NCBI RefSeq assembly: GCF_001045455.1
Contig: NZ_LFNE01000005.1
Coordinates: 248,001-312,000, forward strand
Origin: Chryseobacterium sp. FH2
Lineage (GTDB): Bacteria; Bacteroidota; Bacteroidia; Flavobacteriales; Weeksellaceae
Direction of reading: 5' to 3'
Length of the DNA: 64,000 bases
The position numbers were made by a program, and so were the translations under genes. The notes beneath the pieces were generated by a model. The model did no database searches, was not told the origin of the DNA, and worked only from the letters and a program-made list of their open reading frames with translations. Of the stretch, positions 38,020-47,096 are shown piece by piece (position 1 is the stretch's first letter; the number at the start of each line of letters is the position of its first letter).

Positions 38020-38805
38020 ATGAAAAAAATAGATACACGCATTTTTAAAGATCAATACACCGAAAAGAACGGGAAATATATTTTTATTCCCGTGCAGGAA
38101 GAAGTTGTTTCTGATTTTTTAGATAAAATAAAATATAGAATAAAAAAATTTAATAAACTCTATTCTTTACTGATAGAAATTATTAGTCCTGTTTTTCCTC
38201 AGCCTTTTTTCGATGCCAAAAGCATAATCAGGAAAGAGATAAAAGGTAAAAATATGACAGCCCTAAACCTGGGAAGTGGAAATTCAGATTTCGGCGATGA
38301 GCTCCTTAATGTAGATCTGCTTCCCTATGAAAATGTAGATATTATTTGTGATATAGAAAAACTTCCGTTCAAAGACAATAGCATAGATTATATTATAAAC
38401 ATTGCAGTATTGGAACATGTTCCTAATCCTCAGAAAGTTATCTCTGAGATATATCGAGTCATGAAACCCGGAGGGAAAATTTACTGTTTTATTCCATTCA
38501 TGCAGCCTTTTCATGCATCCCCTTATGATTTCCAACGTTTCACATACGAAGGAATGAAGCATCAATTCAGGGCTTTTGATGTAATAAGCTTAAAACCAGT
38601 TGGTCCTACATCTGGTATGCTCTGGAATCTGCAAGAATGGCTGGCTCTTGTTTTATCTTTTGGAATAAAGCCTTTACATACATTTTTATATCTATTTTTT
38701 ATGATAATTACATTCCCTATCAAATTTCTTGATTTCTTTTTACAATATCATCCAATGAGTAAAAATCTAGCGACCGGGTTTAGTATAAAATGTGAAAAAA
38801 AATAA
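38020..38805 (+). CDS. SAM-dependent class I methyltransferase
   Basis: The 261-residue protein has a Rossmann methyltransferase core with motif I LNLGSGNSDFGDELLNVDLLPY split over residues 88-109, IINIAVLEHVPNPQKVISEIYRVMKPGG around 126-153, and a C-terminal hydrophobic stretch (about 210-240) that may be membrane-associated. In ABC-exported O-antigens a methyltransferase often caps the chain; that role is possible but unproven. It may instead methylate a sugar or lipid intermediate. Confidence 0.85.
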   Translation: MKKIDTRIFKDQYTEKNGKYIFIPVQEEVVSDFLDKIKYRIKKFNKLYSLLIEIISPVFPQPFFDAKSIIRKEIKGKNMTALNLGSGNSDFGDELLNVDLLPYENVDIICDIEKLPFKDNSIDYIINIAVLEHVPNPQKVISEIYRVMKPGGKIYCFIPFMQPFHASPYDFQRFTYEGMKHQFRAFDVISLKPVGPTSGMLWNLQEWLALVLSFGIKPLHTFLYLFFMIITFPIKFLDFFLQYHPMSKNLATGFSIKCEKK

Positions 38806-38811
38806 ACAAAA

Positions 38812-40407
38812 ATGGAGAAAAAGTTATATTGGAACAGTATAGGCATCATTTTCTTATTTGGAGCTCTCTTTATGGGATATTTTGTCTACTCCAATTTTGA
38901 TAAAGGACTCGTCATGAATGACGAGGCTTATTATTTAGCCCATTTCCGGGATTTTAGAAATGTCCTCACCGTAGATGCAACCAATTATTTCAGAATCTTT
39001 CAGGTATTCTATACAGATAACATTTATCATTTTAGAATTATCACTTTTCTGCTTCTGAATCTTTCATCATATCTGCTCTTTTTTTTAGTTTCAAAATATT
39101 ATAAATTAAAGATTTCCCCTTTTTTATTCGGACTGCTTGGTATCTGTCTTAATTTTCTTACATGGCGTGCTACAATAGTTGTTTTAAATCAGTATCATGG
39201 AAATACAATACTTATAAACCTTACAATATCATTTCTTGTCTTATTTTTGCTTTACAGAAAGAAAATTTTTCTCGTTGTATGCGGATTTTTCTTGGGTATT
39301 TTTATATTTGACGGTGTTCCCCATGTTATTACCATATTCCCCATAACTGCTTTTATAGTTTACAATTTTTGGAAAAGCAGCAAAAGTATAGTCTTAGTTT
39401 TCGGAGGAGGAATTTTATTAGGAATTATATTCTATTTCTCCTTTATCGAAAGTCTTTCTACTTTTATAAAGCAGTTAGAATATGTAAAAATCTATAAACA
39501 TTTTCACAGGAAACAGCATCCTATCCGTTTTTATTTTTACTGGGTTGCTTTTGTTATTGGTTTTGTTGCCGTTCCTTTAGCATTATCATTATTTTTAATA
39601 AATAAATACCTTGTAAAACTCAAAAAAATTCATGTATTTGATTATATTCTTTTGGTATCAGGAATTGCAATAGGTATCATGTATTTTTTTTACGATAATC
39701 TTCATATACTTTATGTGTTTTTAGGTCTTTTGATTTATAGGTTTTTCCTTACGAATGAGATTCTAGAAAAGAAAACATTTTTACTCGTTTTATATTTTCT
39801 CCCTTTTGGAATGGCATTCGGATCTGGTTTTTATTTTCACATCAGAGGCGGGATGTACCAACTATACTACTTCCTCGCCCTGAGTATAATTCTGATTAAT
39901 TTATATCAAATAAGAACTTATAGTATTTATGTTTTAACACTCATAGTCTGTTTTATTATATATCCTGAATTTATACATGATAAAGGCTGGAAAGATTTCG
40001 TTTATACAGAACAGACCGAGAAAGTGAAAATCAACGGTCATGATTTGTACCTCGATATGCATAGAAAAAAAGATGTAGAAGACCTTCGCCCCTATCTGGA
40101 AAATCAAAAGAATGTAATTTATTCAAGTAATCATTTGATGGGCTATTTATATATTTTAAATGCAAAACCTCCTATTTATTATTATTTTACATTAAAAGAT
40201 TACATACAGTTTATCATTAAAAAAGTTGGCAAGACACCGGACGATTATATCTATATCGAAAGTAACGACTATCCTTTCAGTCCGAAAGAAATTGTACCTT
40301 TAAAATTCGTAAGCCATCCGGAAAATTACAATGTTGTAAAAGCAGGCAGGTTTACATTATATCTCCCCTCTCAATTTCAAAAAAATAAAAACAAATGTGT
40401 GGAATAG
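38812..40407 (+). CDS. Polytopic membrane protein, GT-C-like
   Basis: The 531-residue protein has about eleven hydrophobic segments and a soluble tail (about 395-531). After the first segment the loop MNDEAYYLAHFRDFRN contains an acidic DE motif similar to that of GT-C glycosyltransferases. A periplasmic sugar transfer from a polyprenyl carrier is plausible given the GtrB-like gene at 35,266. I do not recognise a named family. It overlaps asnB by 13 bases. Confidence 0.55.
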   Translation: MEKKLYWNSIGIIFLFGALFMGYFVYSNFDKGLVMNDEAYYLAHFRDFRNVLTVDATNYFRIFQVFYTDNIYHFRIITFLLLNLSSYLLFFLVSKYYKLKISPFLFGLLGICLNFLTWRATIVVLNQYHGNTILINLTISFLVLFLLYRKKIFLVVCGFFLGIFIFDGVPHVITIFPITAFIVYNFWKSSKSIVLVFGGGILLGIIFYFSFIESLSTFIKQLEYVKIYKHFHRKQHPIRFYFYWVAFVIGFVAVPLALSLFLINKYLVKLKKIHVFDYILLVSGIAIGIMYFFYDNLHILYVFLGLLIYRFFLTNEILEKKTFLLVLYFLPFGMAFGSGFYFHIRGGMYQLYYFLALSIILINLYQIRTYSIYVLTLIVCFIIYPEFIHDKGWKDFVYTEQTEKVKINGHDLYLDMHRKKDVEDLRPYLENQKNVIYSSNHLMGYLYILNAKPPIYYYFTLKDYIQFIIKKVGKTPDDYIYIESNDYPFSPKEIVPLKFVSHPENYNVVKAGRFTLYLPSQFQKNKNKCVE

Positions 40408-42197
40408 CTGGAATTATAGCTAACAATGCTAGAAGTTATCAAAGTGAAATTCAAAAAATGACGGATATCATGGCGCATCGCGGTCCGGATTCGTCGGATC
40501 ACGAATTTTATGATAATGCAGCGCTGGGACATCGCAGACTTTCTATTATAGATCTATCGGAAAACGGAAAACAACCCATGTTTTCTAATACGAAAAAAGA
40601 ATGTATCGTCCTAAATGGCGAAATTTATGGTTACCAAGCTATAAAAGACCAATATTCTGATTATCCTTACCACGGAAGTTCAGATACAGAAGTAGTTCTT
40701 GCCATGTATCAGAAAAAACAGAAAGATTTAATCCATGATCTTCCGGGAATGTTTGCTTTTGCTATTTGGGATAACGAAAAACAAGAGCTCTTTTGTGCGA
40801 GAGATCGTTTTGGAGAAAAACCCTTTTACTATACTTTCGGAAAAAATGGTGAATTCATTTTTGCTTCCGAGATCAAAGCAATCATTGCATCAGGATTAAT
40901 AAAGCCGGAAATTGATAAGGCACAAATTGCCTATTATTTAAAAAACGGTTACATTCATCCTCACAAAACCATTTATAAAAACATTTACAACCTTAAACCT
41001 GCCCATACACTTACGTTTAAAAATGGGAAACTTGAAATAAAACCTTATTGGAAAGTTCCCACTGAAACGTTAAAATTGAGTTTAGATGAAAGTATTGAAA
41101 AATTTAAATATCTTTTAGAAGGCGCTGTAGAAAAACAATTGGTAGCCGATGTCCCTGTAGGTTCTTTTCTTTCAGGAGGGCTGGATTCCAGTACAATTGT
41201 CGCAATAGCTTCAAAATACAAATCAAATATAAAAACTTTGGTTTACGGATATGAAAGTGGTCATTTAAACGAAATGCCTTACGCACAAGCCATTGCAGAT
41301 AAATACAAAACTGACCATCATATTCTTTTAGATAGGAAACAAAAAATTTCCGAAACTTTACAAGAGGTTTACTCGTATATGGATGAACCGCTTATGGATA
41401 CTTCTTTACTTCCTACACATCTTATTTTCAAAGAAGCTTCAAAAGATCTAAAAGTAATTCTTTCCGGTGATGTAGGTGATGAGTTATTTGGAGGGTACAG
41501 CTTCTATAAATATAATATAAACCTCTCTCAAAAAGGGTATTATCCAAATTATCTTTCAAAGATGATTCTTTTAGCCGGTAAATTCAAAAATATTGGTTCC
41601 GAAAGACGCCACAGAGCAGAATATAATGATACCTTAGATTATCATCAGAATAAAGTACGGAATCATTTTACAGCTTCCGAAATTAAAAAATTAGGTATCA
41701 GCGAAGAAATTCCCACGCAGGATTTTAGCTTTAAGCCTAGTAACGAAAATTTTAATGATCTAATGCGAATTGATCTGGAAAAATACGTACCCGCTAATAT
41801 GTTATTGAAAGGTGACAGAACTTCCATGTATAATTCTGTAGAGGTAAGAATTCCGTTTTTAGATATTGATTTTGCCGAATTTTGTATTCAGCTTCCGTGG
41901 CAGTACAAATTAAATTCAACCGAAGATAAGATTATACTAAGAAAAGCCTATTCTCAAGCCTGGACAGAAGAAATTGCAACCCGTAAAAAAAACGGTTTTG
42001 GAGCGTCTGTGAGTGAATGGTTTAAAGAACCTGAACTACAGGATCTAAGCAAAGAACTTCTGGAGAATAAGAACAGCTATATTTTTGAGTTTTTAGACTT
42101 CAATGAAGTACAGAAAAAGCTAAATAAACAGCTTCAGCACTGGAATTTATTGATTCTGGCACTTTGGTTTAAAAATAATAAAAATTATTTGCAGTAA
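40395..42197 (+). CDS. asnB: Glutamine-dependent asparagine synthetase-like amidotransferase
   Basis: The 600-residue protein has an N-terminal class II glutaminase domain starting MCGIAGII (Cys2 nucleophile), with AHRGPDSSDH and NGEIYG, and a C-terminal synthetase domain with the PP-loop SGGLDSS (about 257-263) and LSGDVGDELFGGY. All catalytic residues appear intact. In a polysaccharide locus such AsnB-like enzymes are thought to amidate uronic acids (WbpS-type role) rather than make asparagine; the ugd gene here could supply the uronate. Both functions remain open. Confidence 0.88.
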   Translation: MCGIAGIIANNARSYQSEIQKMTDIMAHRGPDSSDHEFYDNAALGHRRLSIIDLSENGKQPMFSNTKKECIVLNGEIYGYQAIKDQYSDYPYHGSSDTEVVLAMYQKKQKDLIHDLPGMFAFAIWDNEKQELFCARDRFGEKPFYYTFGKNGEFIFASEIKAIIASGLIKPEIDKAQIAYYLKNGYIHPHKTIYKNIYNLKPAHTLTFKNGKLEIKPYWKVPTETLKLSLDESIEKFKYLLEGAVEKQLVADVPVGSFLSGGLDSSTIVAIASKYKSNIKTLVYGYESGHLNEMPYAQAIADKYKTDHHILLDRKQKISETLQEVYSYMDEPLMDTSLLPTHLIFKEASKDLKVILSGDVGDELFGGYSFYKYNINLSQKGYYPNYLSKMILLAGKFKNIGSERRHRAEYNDTLDYHQNKVRNHFTASEIKKLGISEEIPTQDFSFKPSNENFNDLMRIDLEKYVPANMLLKGDRTSMYNSVEVRIPFLDIDFAEFCIQLPWQYKLNSTEDKIILRKAYSQAWTEEIATRKKNGFGASVSEWFKEPELQDLSKELLENKNSYIFEFLDFNEVQKKLNKQLQHWNLLILALWFKNNKNYLQ

Positions 42198-42198
42198 T

Positions 42199-43347
42199 AT
42201 GAAAATAGGACTGACAAAAAAGGACTATCCCATCAGAAGGAACATTTTAGATAAAGTTCCCGGATTCGAATATATTTTTTTACGAAACAACAACAATCTT
42301 TTCCATTCATTGTCTACGGTAAAAAAAATTTTTCTCCGAAAAAAAATTGACTTTGAAGGAAAATTTTTCTTTTATCAAAAACCAAAGATTGATATTCTTC
42401 ATCTTTACAATGACATAAATTATTCTGCTCAAAAATGGGTAGCTTCTTTTGAAACGCTTGTTCCCAGATTTTTGGAAACAAGAAATGATCATCAAAAAAC
42501 AGAACCTCAGCATATTTATAATAAGAAAACACAAAATGCCCTTAAACAGATTTCTAAAAAAAACTGTTTAGGAATTATTTCAATTTCCCAGGCTTCTGCA
42601 AATATCCAGCTGGAGCTTTTGAAAAGTTATCCTGAATTCAAAGAAATTATAGAAAAAAAACTTTCGGTGATACATCCTCCACAAGAAATTATTCCAAGGA
42701 ACTCTGAAGAAGTTTACAAAAATATAGAAACATTCAATTTTATTTTTGTTGGAACACAATTCCATTTGAAGGGAGGGGTAGAAATGGTTGAAGTTTTAAA
42801 AAAATTAAGACCGAAATATAACTTTAGGCTTACCATTATTTCTTCTTTTAAAACAGACAATTACGTAACAAGAGTAACAGAGAAAGAGGCGCAGGAAACT
42901 AAAGAAACGCTAAAAAAGGAAAAATGGATTGAGATTTTTGAAAATATTCCTAACGAACAAGTTATAGAGCTCATTAAAAAATCCCACATTGGTCTTCTGC
43001 CAACCTGGTCGGACACTTATGGTTTTTCTGTGCTGGAAATGCAGGCAGCAGGCGTTCCTGTTATTACGACAGATATACGCGCATTGCCGGAAATTAATAA
43101 CGAAAACTGTGGCTGGCTCATTCATCTTCCTCAAAACCGTCTAAAACAAGCTCTTTACTTTACAAATGCACAAAAAGATGAGCTTAAAAGCATGTTGAAG
43201 GCAGAGCTCGAAAAGGTTTTAGAAAATATATTTGCGAATCCCGGACAATTACCGGAAAAATCAAAAAAATCATTAGAAAGAATCAAAGAAAATCATGATC
43301 CGGTTATTTTTAGTGAAAAATTAAACGCAATATACAGCAAGGCATGA
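42199..43347 (+). CDS. Glycosyltransferase family 4 (GT-B)
   Basis: The 382-residue protein has a C-terminal GT-B donor-binding half with VGTQFHLKGG, LLPTWSDTYGFSVLEMQAAGVPVI and ALPEI; the acidic residue pattern fits the EX7E-like motif. The N-terminal half is poorly conserved. It overlaps the next gene by four bases and follows asnB by one base, so it is in the same operon. Confidence 0.85.
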   Translation: MKIGLTKKDYPIRRNILDKVPGFEYIFLRNNNNLFHSLSTVKKIFLRKKIDFEGKFFFYQKPKIDILHLYNDINYSAQKWVASFETLVPRFLETRNDHQKTEPQHIYNKKTQNALKQISKKNCLGIISISQASANIQLELLKSYPEFKEIIEKKLSVIHPPQEIIPRNSEEVYKNIETFNFIFVGTQFHLKGGVEMVEVLKKLRPKYNFRLTIISSFKTDNYVTRVTEKEAQETKETLKKEKWIEIFENIPNEQVIELIKKSHIGLLPTWSDTYGFSVLEMQAAGVPVITTDIRALPEINNENCGWLIHLPQNRLKQALYFTNAQKDELKSMLKAELEKVLENIFANPGQLPEKSKKSLERIKENHDPVIFSEKLNAIYSKA

Positions 43348-44279
43348 ATATCTCTGTAATTATACCCGTTTACAATGCTTCAGAATTTTTGGAAAAAGCT
43401 GTAGATTCCGCACTTCAATCTTATGAAGTAAAGGAAATTGTATTAATTGAAGATAAATCGACGGACAATTCATTAGAAATTTGTCAAAAACTGGTTTTAA
43501 AAGACTCAAGAATTAAATTATATCAACACCCTGATAAAGGAAATCACGGAGCGGGAGCGACAAGAAATTTAGGAATTGAAAAAGCAAACTGTGAATTTAT
43601 ATCCTTTTTGGATGCAGATGATTATTATCTTCCCAATCGTTTCGAAGCTGAAAAAGAGATTTTCAAAGATGCGAAAATTGAAGGTGTTTTTGGAGCCATC
43701 GGTGTAGAATATTTATCTGAAAAAGGCAAAAAAGCATTTCAGGATAAATTTAAAAATATTTCCTTAACTACCGTTAATTTCCCTGCCGAAGGTGAAAACG
43801 TTTTGAAAGGGTTACTTGGTTTAACCTCTAAAGTGTTTGGAACCTTCTTTCATTTGAATGCTCTTACTATAAGGAAGTCAGCTTTAGTGAAAAATAATCT
43901 TCGCTTCAACGAAAGCCTTCGTGTACATCAGGATTCTGATTTTATCACAAAACTAGCCTATCATTCTTATTTAAAATCCGGGATTATAGATAAAGCTGTT
44001 GCCATAAGAGGAGTACATGATAATAACAGAATAACAAAAATTATAAAATATTCACCACAATATAATCAGAGACAGCTACTTCTATGGAAATCATTATATA
44101 ATTGGGCAGATTCCAATCAATTGCCCTTAGCATGTAAAAGAAAAATTTACTTAACCTATAAATCATTTGACCTGTCTTTAAAAAAAGGATTAGACAAATA
44201 CTCCGGTATTTTGTGGGAAGTCATTAAAAATCCTCAAATATTAAAAACACAATATCGCTTTACATACCTCAACCGATAA
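43344..44279 (+). CDS. Glycosyltransferase family 2 (paralogue group A, copy 2)
   Basis: A 311-residue GT-A enzyme starting ISVIIPVYNASEFLEKAV with IEDKSTDNS and FLDADDYYLPNRF. It shares the YQHPDKGNHGAGATRNLG block with the next two genes. The acceptor region (about 140-230) differs between copies, which suggests different linkages. The gene overlaps its upstream neighbour by four bases. Confidence 0.88.
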   Translation: MNISVIIPVYNASEFLEKAVDSALQSYEVKEIVLIEDKSTDNSLEICQKLVLKDSRIKLYQHPDKGNHGAGATRNLGIEKANCEFISFLDADDYYLPNRFEAEKEIFKDAKIEGVFGAIGVEYLSEKGKKAFQDKFKNISLTTVNFPAEGENVLKGLLGLTSKVFGTFFHLNALTIRKSALVKNNLRFNESLRVHQDSDFITKLAYHSYLKSGIIDKAVAIRGVHDNNRITKIIKYSPQYNQRQLLLWKSLYNWADSNQLPLACKRKIYLTYKSFDLSLKKGLDKYSGILWEVIKNPQILKTQYRFTYLNR

Positions 44280-44281
44280 GA

Positions 44282-45220
44282 ATGAAAATATCAGTAATTA
44301 TTCCCGTTTATAATGCCGAAAAATATGTTTCACGAGCCGTAGAATCAGCTCTTCAGTTTGAAGAAGTATATGAAGTCATTTTAATTGAAGATAAATCTCC
44401 GGATAATGCCTTAGAGGTTTGCCGGAAATTAGCCGAAAAACATGATCGAGTAAAACTTTATCAACATCCGGACAAAGGAAATCATGGAGCGGGAGCTTCT
44501 AGAAATTTAGGACTTGAAAAAGCCGCCGGAGATTTTATTACATTTTTGGATGCAGACGATTATTACTTACCCAACAGATTTGATGCAGAAAAAAAATTGT
44601 TTAAGAATTCAGGTGTAGAAGGGGTTTACGGGGCAACCGGGATACGATATTATTCAGAGAAGGCAAAACAGCAATACTATCATGTATATAAAGAGAAATT
44701 AGATACAGTATACAAAAAAACCAATCCTGAAGATGTTTATTTGGGGTTGATAAATATGCGTGGAACTTTCGGATTAATCCACCTCAATGCTTTAACGATT
44801 AGAAAAACGGCTCTTTCTAAAATGAGTAAAATGTTTGAAACATCTCTTCGTCTACATCAGGATTCAGAATTTGTAATAAGGTTGGCCTATTATCTGCAAC
44901 TTTTTACAGGAATTAATGATAAAGCTGTAGCATTAAGAGGCATCCATGAAAATAACAGAATCACGAAAGTAGACTCTGGAAAAATAAATCCTGCCGCAAC
45001 GCGTGTTTTACTTTGGCGGGAACTGAATACGTGGGCTGAAAATGAAGAAACTATTCCGGAAAATGTCAAAATCCATATCAAAAGAATGCATCGCAGTTTT
45101 GAGATTGCCATCGCTCCTGTTTTCAAAAAATGGGGAATGATAGCCCAATATCTTATTACTGATTACCAAAGTATCAGATCTGGATTATATAATATAAATT
45201 TTAGATATACATTAATTTAA
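44282..45220 (+). CDS. Glycosyltransferase family 2 (paralogue group A, copy 3)
   Basis: A 312-residue GT-A enzyme. Its protein and DNA are strikingly similar to the next gene, with the same ISVIIPVYNAEKYVS start, FEEVYEVILIEDKSPDNAL, FLDADDYYLPNRF and the same C-terminal RMHRSFEIAIA. The two are clearly a tandem duplication. Differences concentrate in residues 115-215, the likely acceptor or donor specificity region. Confidence 0.88.
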   Translation: MKISVIIPVYNAEKYVSRAVESALQFEEVYEVILIEDKSPDNALEVCRKLAEKHDRVKLYQHPDKGNHGAGASRNLGLEKAAGDFITFLDADDYYLPNRFDAEKKLFKNSGVEGVYGATGIRYYSEKAKQQYYHVYKEKLDTVYKKTNPEDVYLGLINMRGTFGLIHLNALTIRKTALSKMSKMFETSLRLHQDSEFVIRLAYYLQLFTGINDKAVALRGIHENNRITKVDSGKINPAATRVLLWRELNTWAENEETIPENVKIHIKRMHRSFEIAIAPVFKKWGMIAQYLITDYQSIRSGLYNINFRYTLI

Positions 45221-45235
45221 ATCTAAACTATTTAA

Positions 45236-46174
45236 ATGAAAATATCAGTAATCATTCCCGTTTATAATGCCGAAAAATATGTTTCTCAGGCGGTAGAATC
45301 TGCACTACAGTTTGAAGAAGTATATGAAGTTATTTTAATTGAAGATAAATCGCCTGACAATGCATTGCAGATTTGCCTGGAACTGGCTGAAAAATATGAT
45401 CGAGTAAAACTCTATCAACATCCTGATAAAGAAAATCACGGTGCCGGAGCAACCCGAAATCTCGGATTGGAAAAAGCAACCGGTGATACTATAGCATTCT
45501 TGGACGCAGACGATTATTATCTTCCCAACAGATTTGAAGCCGAAAAAACACTTTTTAAAAATCCTGATGTAGAAGGAGTCTATGGTGCTATTGGTGTCCA
45601 TTATTATTCTGAAAAAGCCAAAGAACAATACTATAATATGTTTGGTGAACGGCTAACGACGGTCTATAAAAAGCACCATCCAAAAGATGTTTTTCTGGGG
45701 CAAATCCATATGAAAGGGACTTTTGGACAGTTTAGCCTGGATGCTCTTACAATACGGAGGGAATCATTAGACAAAATGAATCATTTTTTCAAAACTCATT
45801 TAAGGCTTCATCAGGATACTGAATTCTTATTCAGACTATCTTATTACCTTAATCTATATCCAGGTATTATAGACAGGGCTGTAGCCGTAAGAGGCATACA
45901 TGAAGACAACCGGATTACCAAAGTAAATTCCGGGAAAATAAACCCTGCTACAACGAGAGTTTTACTTTGGAGAGAACTAAATACATGGGCAGAAAATGAA
46001 AAAACCATTCCCGAAGAGGTCAAAATCCATATTAGAAGAATGCATCGCAGTTTTGAGATTGCCATCGCTTCTCCTTTCAAAAAATGGGGAATGATCGCTA
46101 AATATTTTATTACAGATTATCCCAGTATCCGATCAGGTTTATTTAATATCAATTTCCGGAAAAATTTATTTTAG
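45236..46174 (+). CDS. Glycosyltransferase family 2 (paralogue group A, copy 4)
   Basis: A 312-residue GT-A enzyme, tandem duplicate of the previous gene and of identical length. It is the last plus-strand gene before the opposite-strand acylation operon. Its last nine bases overlap the end of the convergent SGNH-like gene, and no terminator is visible between them. Confidence 0.88.
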   Translation: MKISVIIPVYNAEKYVSQAVESALQFEEVYEVILIEDKSPDNALQICLELAEKYDRVKLYQHPDKENHGAGATRNLGLEKATGDTIAFLDADDYYLPNRFEAEKTLFKNPDVEGVYGAIGVHYYSEKAKEQYYNMFGERLTTVYKKHHPKDVFLGQIHMKGTFGQFSLDALTIRRESLDKMNHFFKTHLRLHQDTEFLFRLSYYLNLYPGIIDRAVAVRGIHEDNRITKVNSGKINPATTRVLLWRELNTWAENEKTIPEEVKIHIRRMHRSFEIAIASPFKKWGMIAKYFITDYPSIRSGLFNINFRKNLF

Positions 46175-47095
46175 CATTTTCTTCTTATTTAAAAGAATAG
46201 AATCGGCTATCTGTTCCGTAAATATTTTTCCGGATTCTTTATACATATGATTTCCGTCTGTATAGATGTATCTATCATATTGTGATGAAAAATCGAAAAA
46301 TTTTACATTATTTTTTCTGGCGATAGCCTCAATTGTTTTGCTAAAATCAGGGGAATACAAATTCTCTATATCCATAATACCCTTAAAACCAGGAATTCTA
46401 ACGATATAAACTGTTCCTCTGTTTTTAAGATATTTAATGATATCTTCAAACGCATCTAATCTATACCGAGATAATTTTTGAGTTTTTACAAAATTTTCGT
46501 ATTGTTTTATCTTACTGGCTTCTCTTATTTTTAGAGTATCAGGATGTACATCAACAGTTACTTCCATCCATCCGTTTTTATGCAAATATGTATTAGATCT
46601 TACCACTGCTTCTCTTTCTCTGAAAATATTAAACCAACTCCTGGAATAATGCTTTAAAAGATACTCATAATTGGGCTCCATATCATAAAAATGTACATCT
46701 GCCAACGCTGACGTATTTTCAGAATAATCTTTTTCGCTTTTTATATCTTTACCAATAGATACATTCCAAGGATCAACGGTTAGGATAAAAATACCATCCT
46801 TTGTATTGGGATCAAGCTTCTTTTTTACAGCTTCAAGATATACCTTTCCATAAGGCGATTCCGTAAGGTTGAGAGAAAAATTATCAAACTTTCTGCCTTT
46901 AAATTTTTTATCTAAAACATCAGGAACTAAAGCCTGTGAGCCACGAGAATCCCCCAAAATCATATTGGAAGGTTTAGGCCCGGTAAAATGCCTGTAATTA
47001 TCATCTGTATTACCATCTGCATAAGTTCCTAAAAACAGTAAAACAGCAATAACTCCAACAATATAAAATGATATTTTAATTAAAAATTTTTTCAT
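46166..47095 (-). CDS. SGNH-hydrolase-like membrane-anchored protein, copy 1
   Basis: The 309-residue protein has one N-terminal membrane anchor (about 5-26) and a periplasmic domain. The motif ILGDSRGSQA (block I-like GDS) and the C-terminal YTDGNHMYKESG (Asp-x-x-His-like) fit an SGNH/GDSL hydrolase or a DltD/AlgX-like partner of an MBOAT enzyme. The ATG at 47095 gives MKKFLIKISF and begins one base after the MBOAT stop; an ATG-initiated extension to 47131 would overlap the MBOAT gene by 35 bases. Likely role: hydrolysis or transfer of acyl groups in the periplasm. Confidence 0.7.
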   Translation of the reverse strand: MKKFLIKISFYIVGVIAVLLFLGTYADGNTDDNYRHFTGPKPSNMILGDSRGSQALVPDVLDKKFKGRKFDNFSLNLTESPYGKVYLEAVKKKLDPNTKDGIFILTVDPWNVSIGKDIKSEKDYSENTSALADVHFYDMEPNYEYLLKHYSRSWFNIFREREAVVRSNTYLHKNGWMEVTVDVHPDTLKIREASKIKQYENFVKTQKLSRYRLDAFEDIIKYLKNRGTVYIVRIPGFKGIMDIENLYSPDFSKTIEAIARKNNVKFFDFSSQYDRYIYTDGNHMYKESGKIFTEQIADSILLNKKKMLK

Positions 47096-47096
47096 A

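Larger units (their letters stand above)
44282..46174 (+). repeat. Tandem duplication of a GT2 gene (about 950-base unit)
   Basis: The two units begin with nearly the same DNA (from 44,282 and 45,236), and share long near-identical stretches again at 45,030-45,150 and 45,984-46,104. The middle parts diverge. This looks like a fairly recent duplication followed by divergence, or by gene conversion at the ends. Confidence 0.75.
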
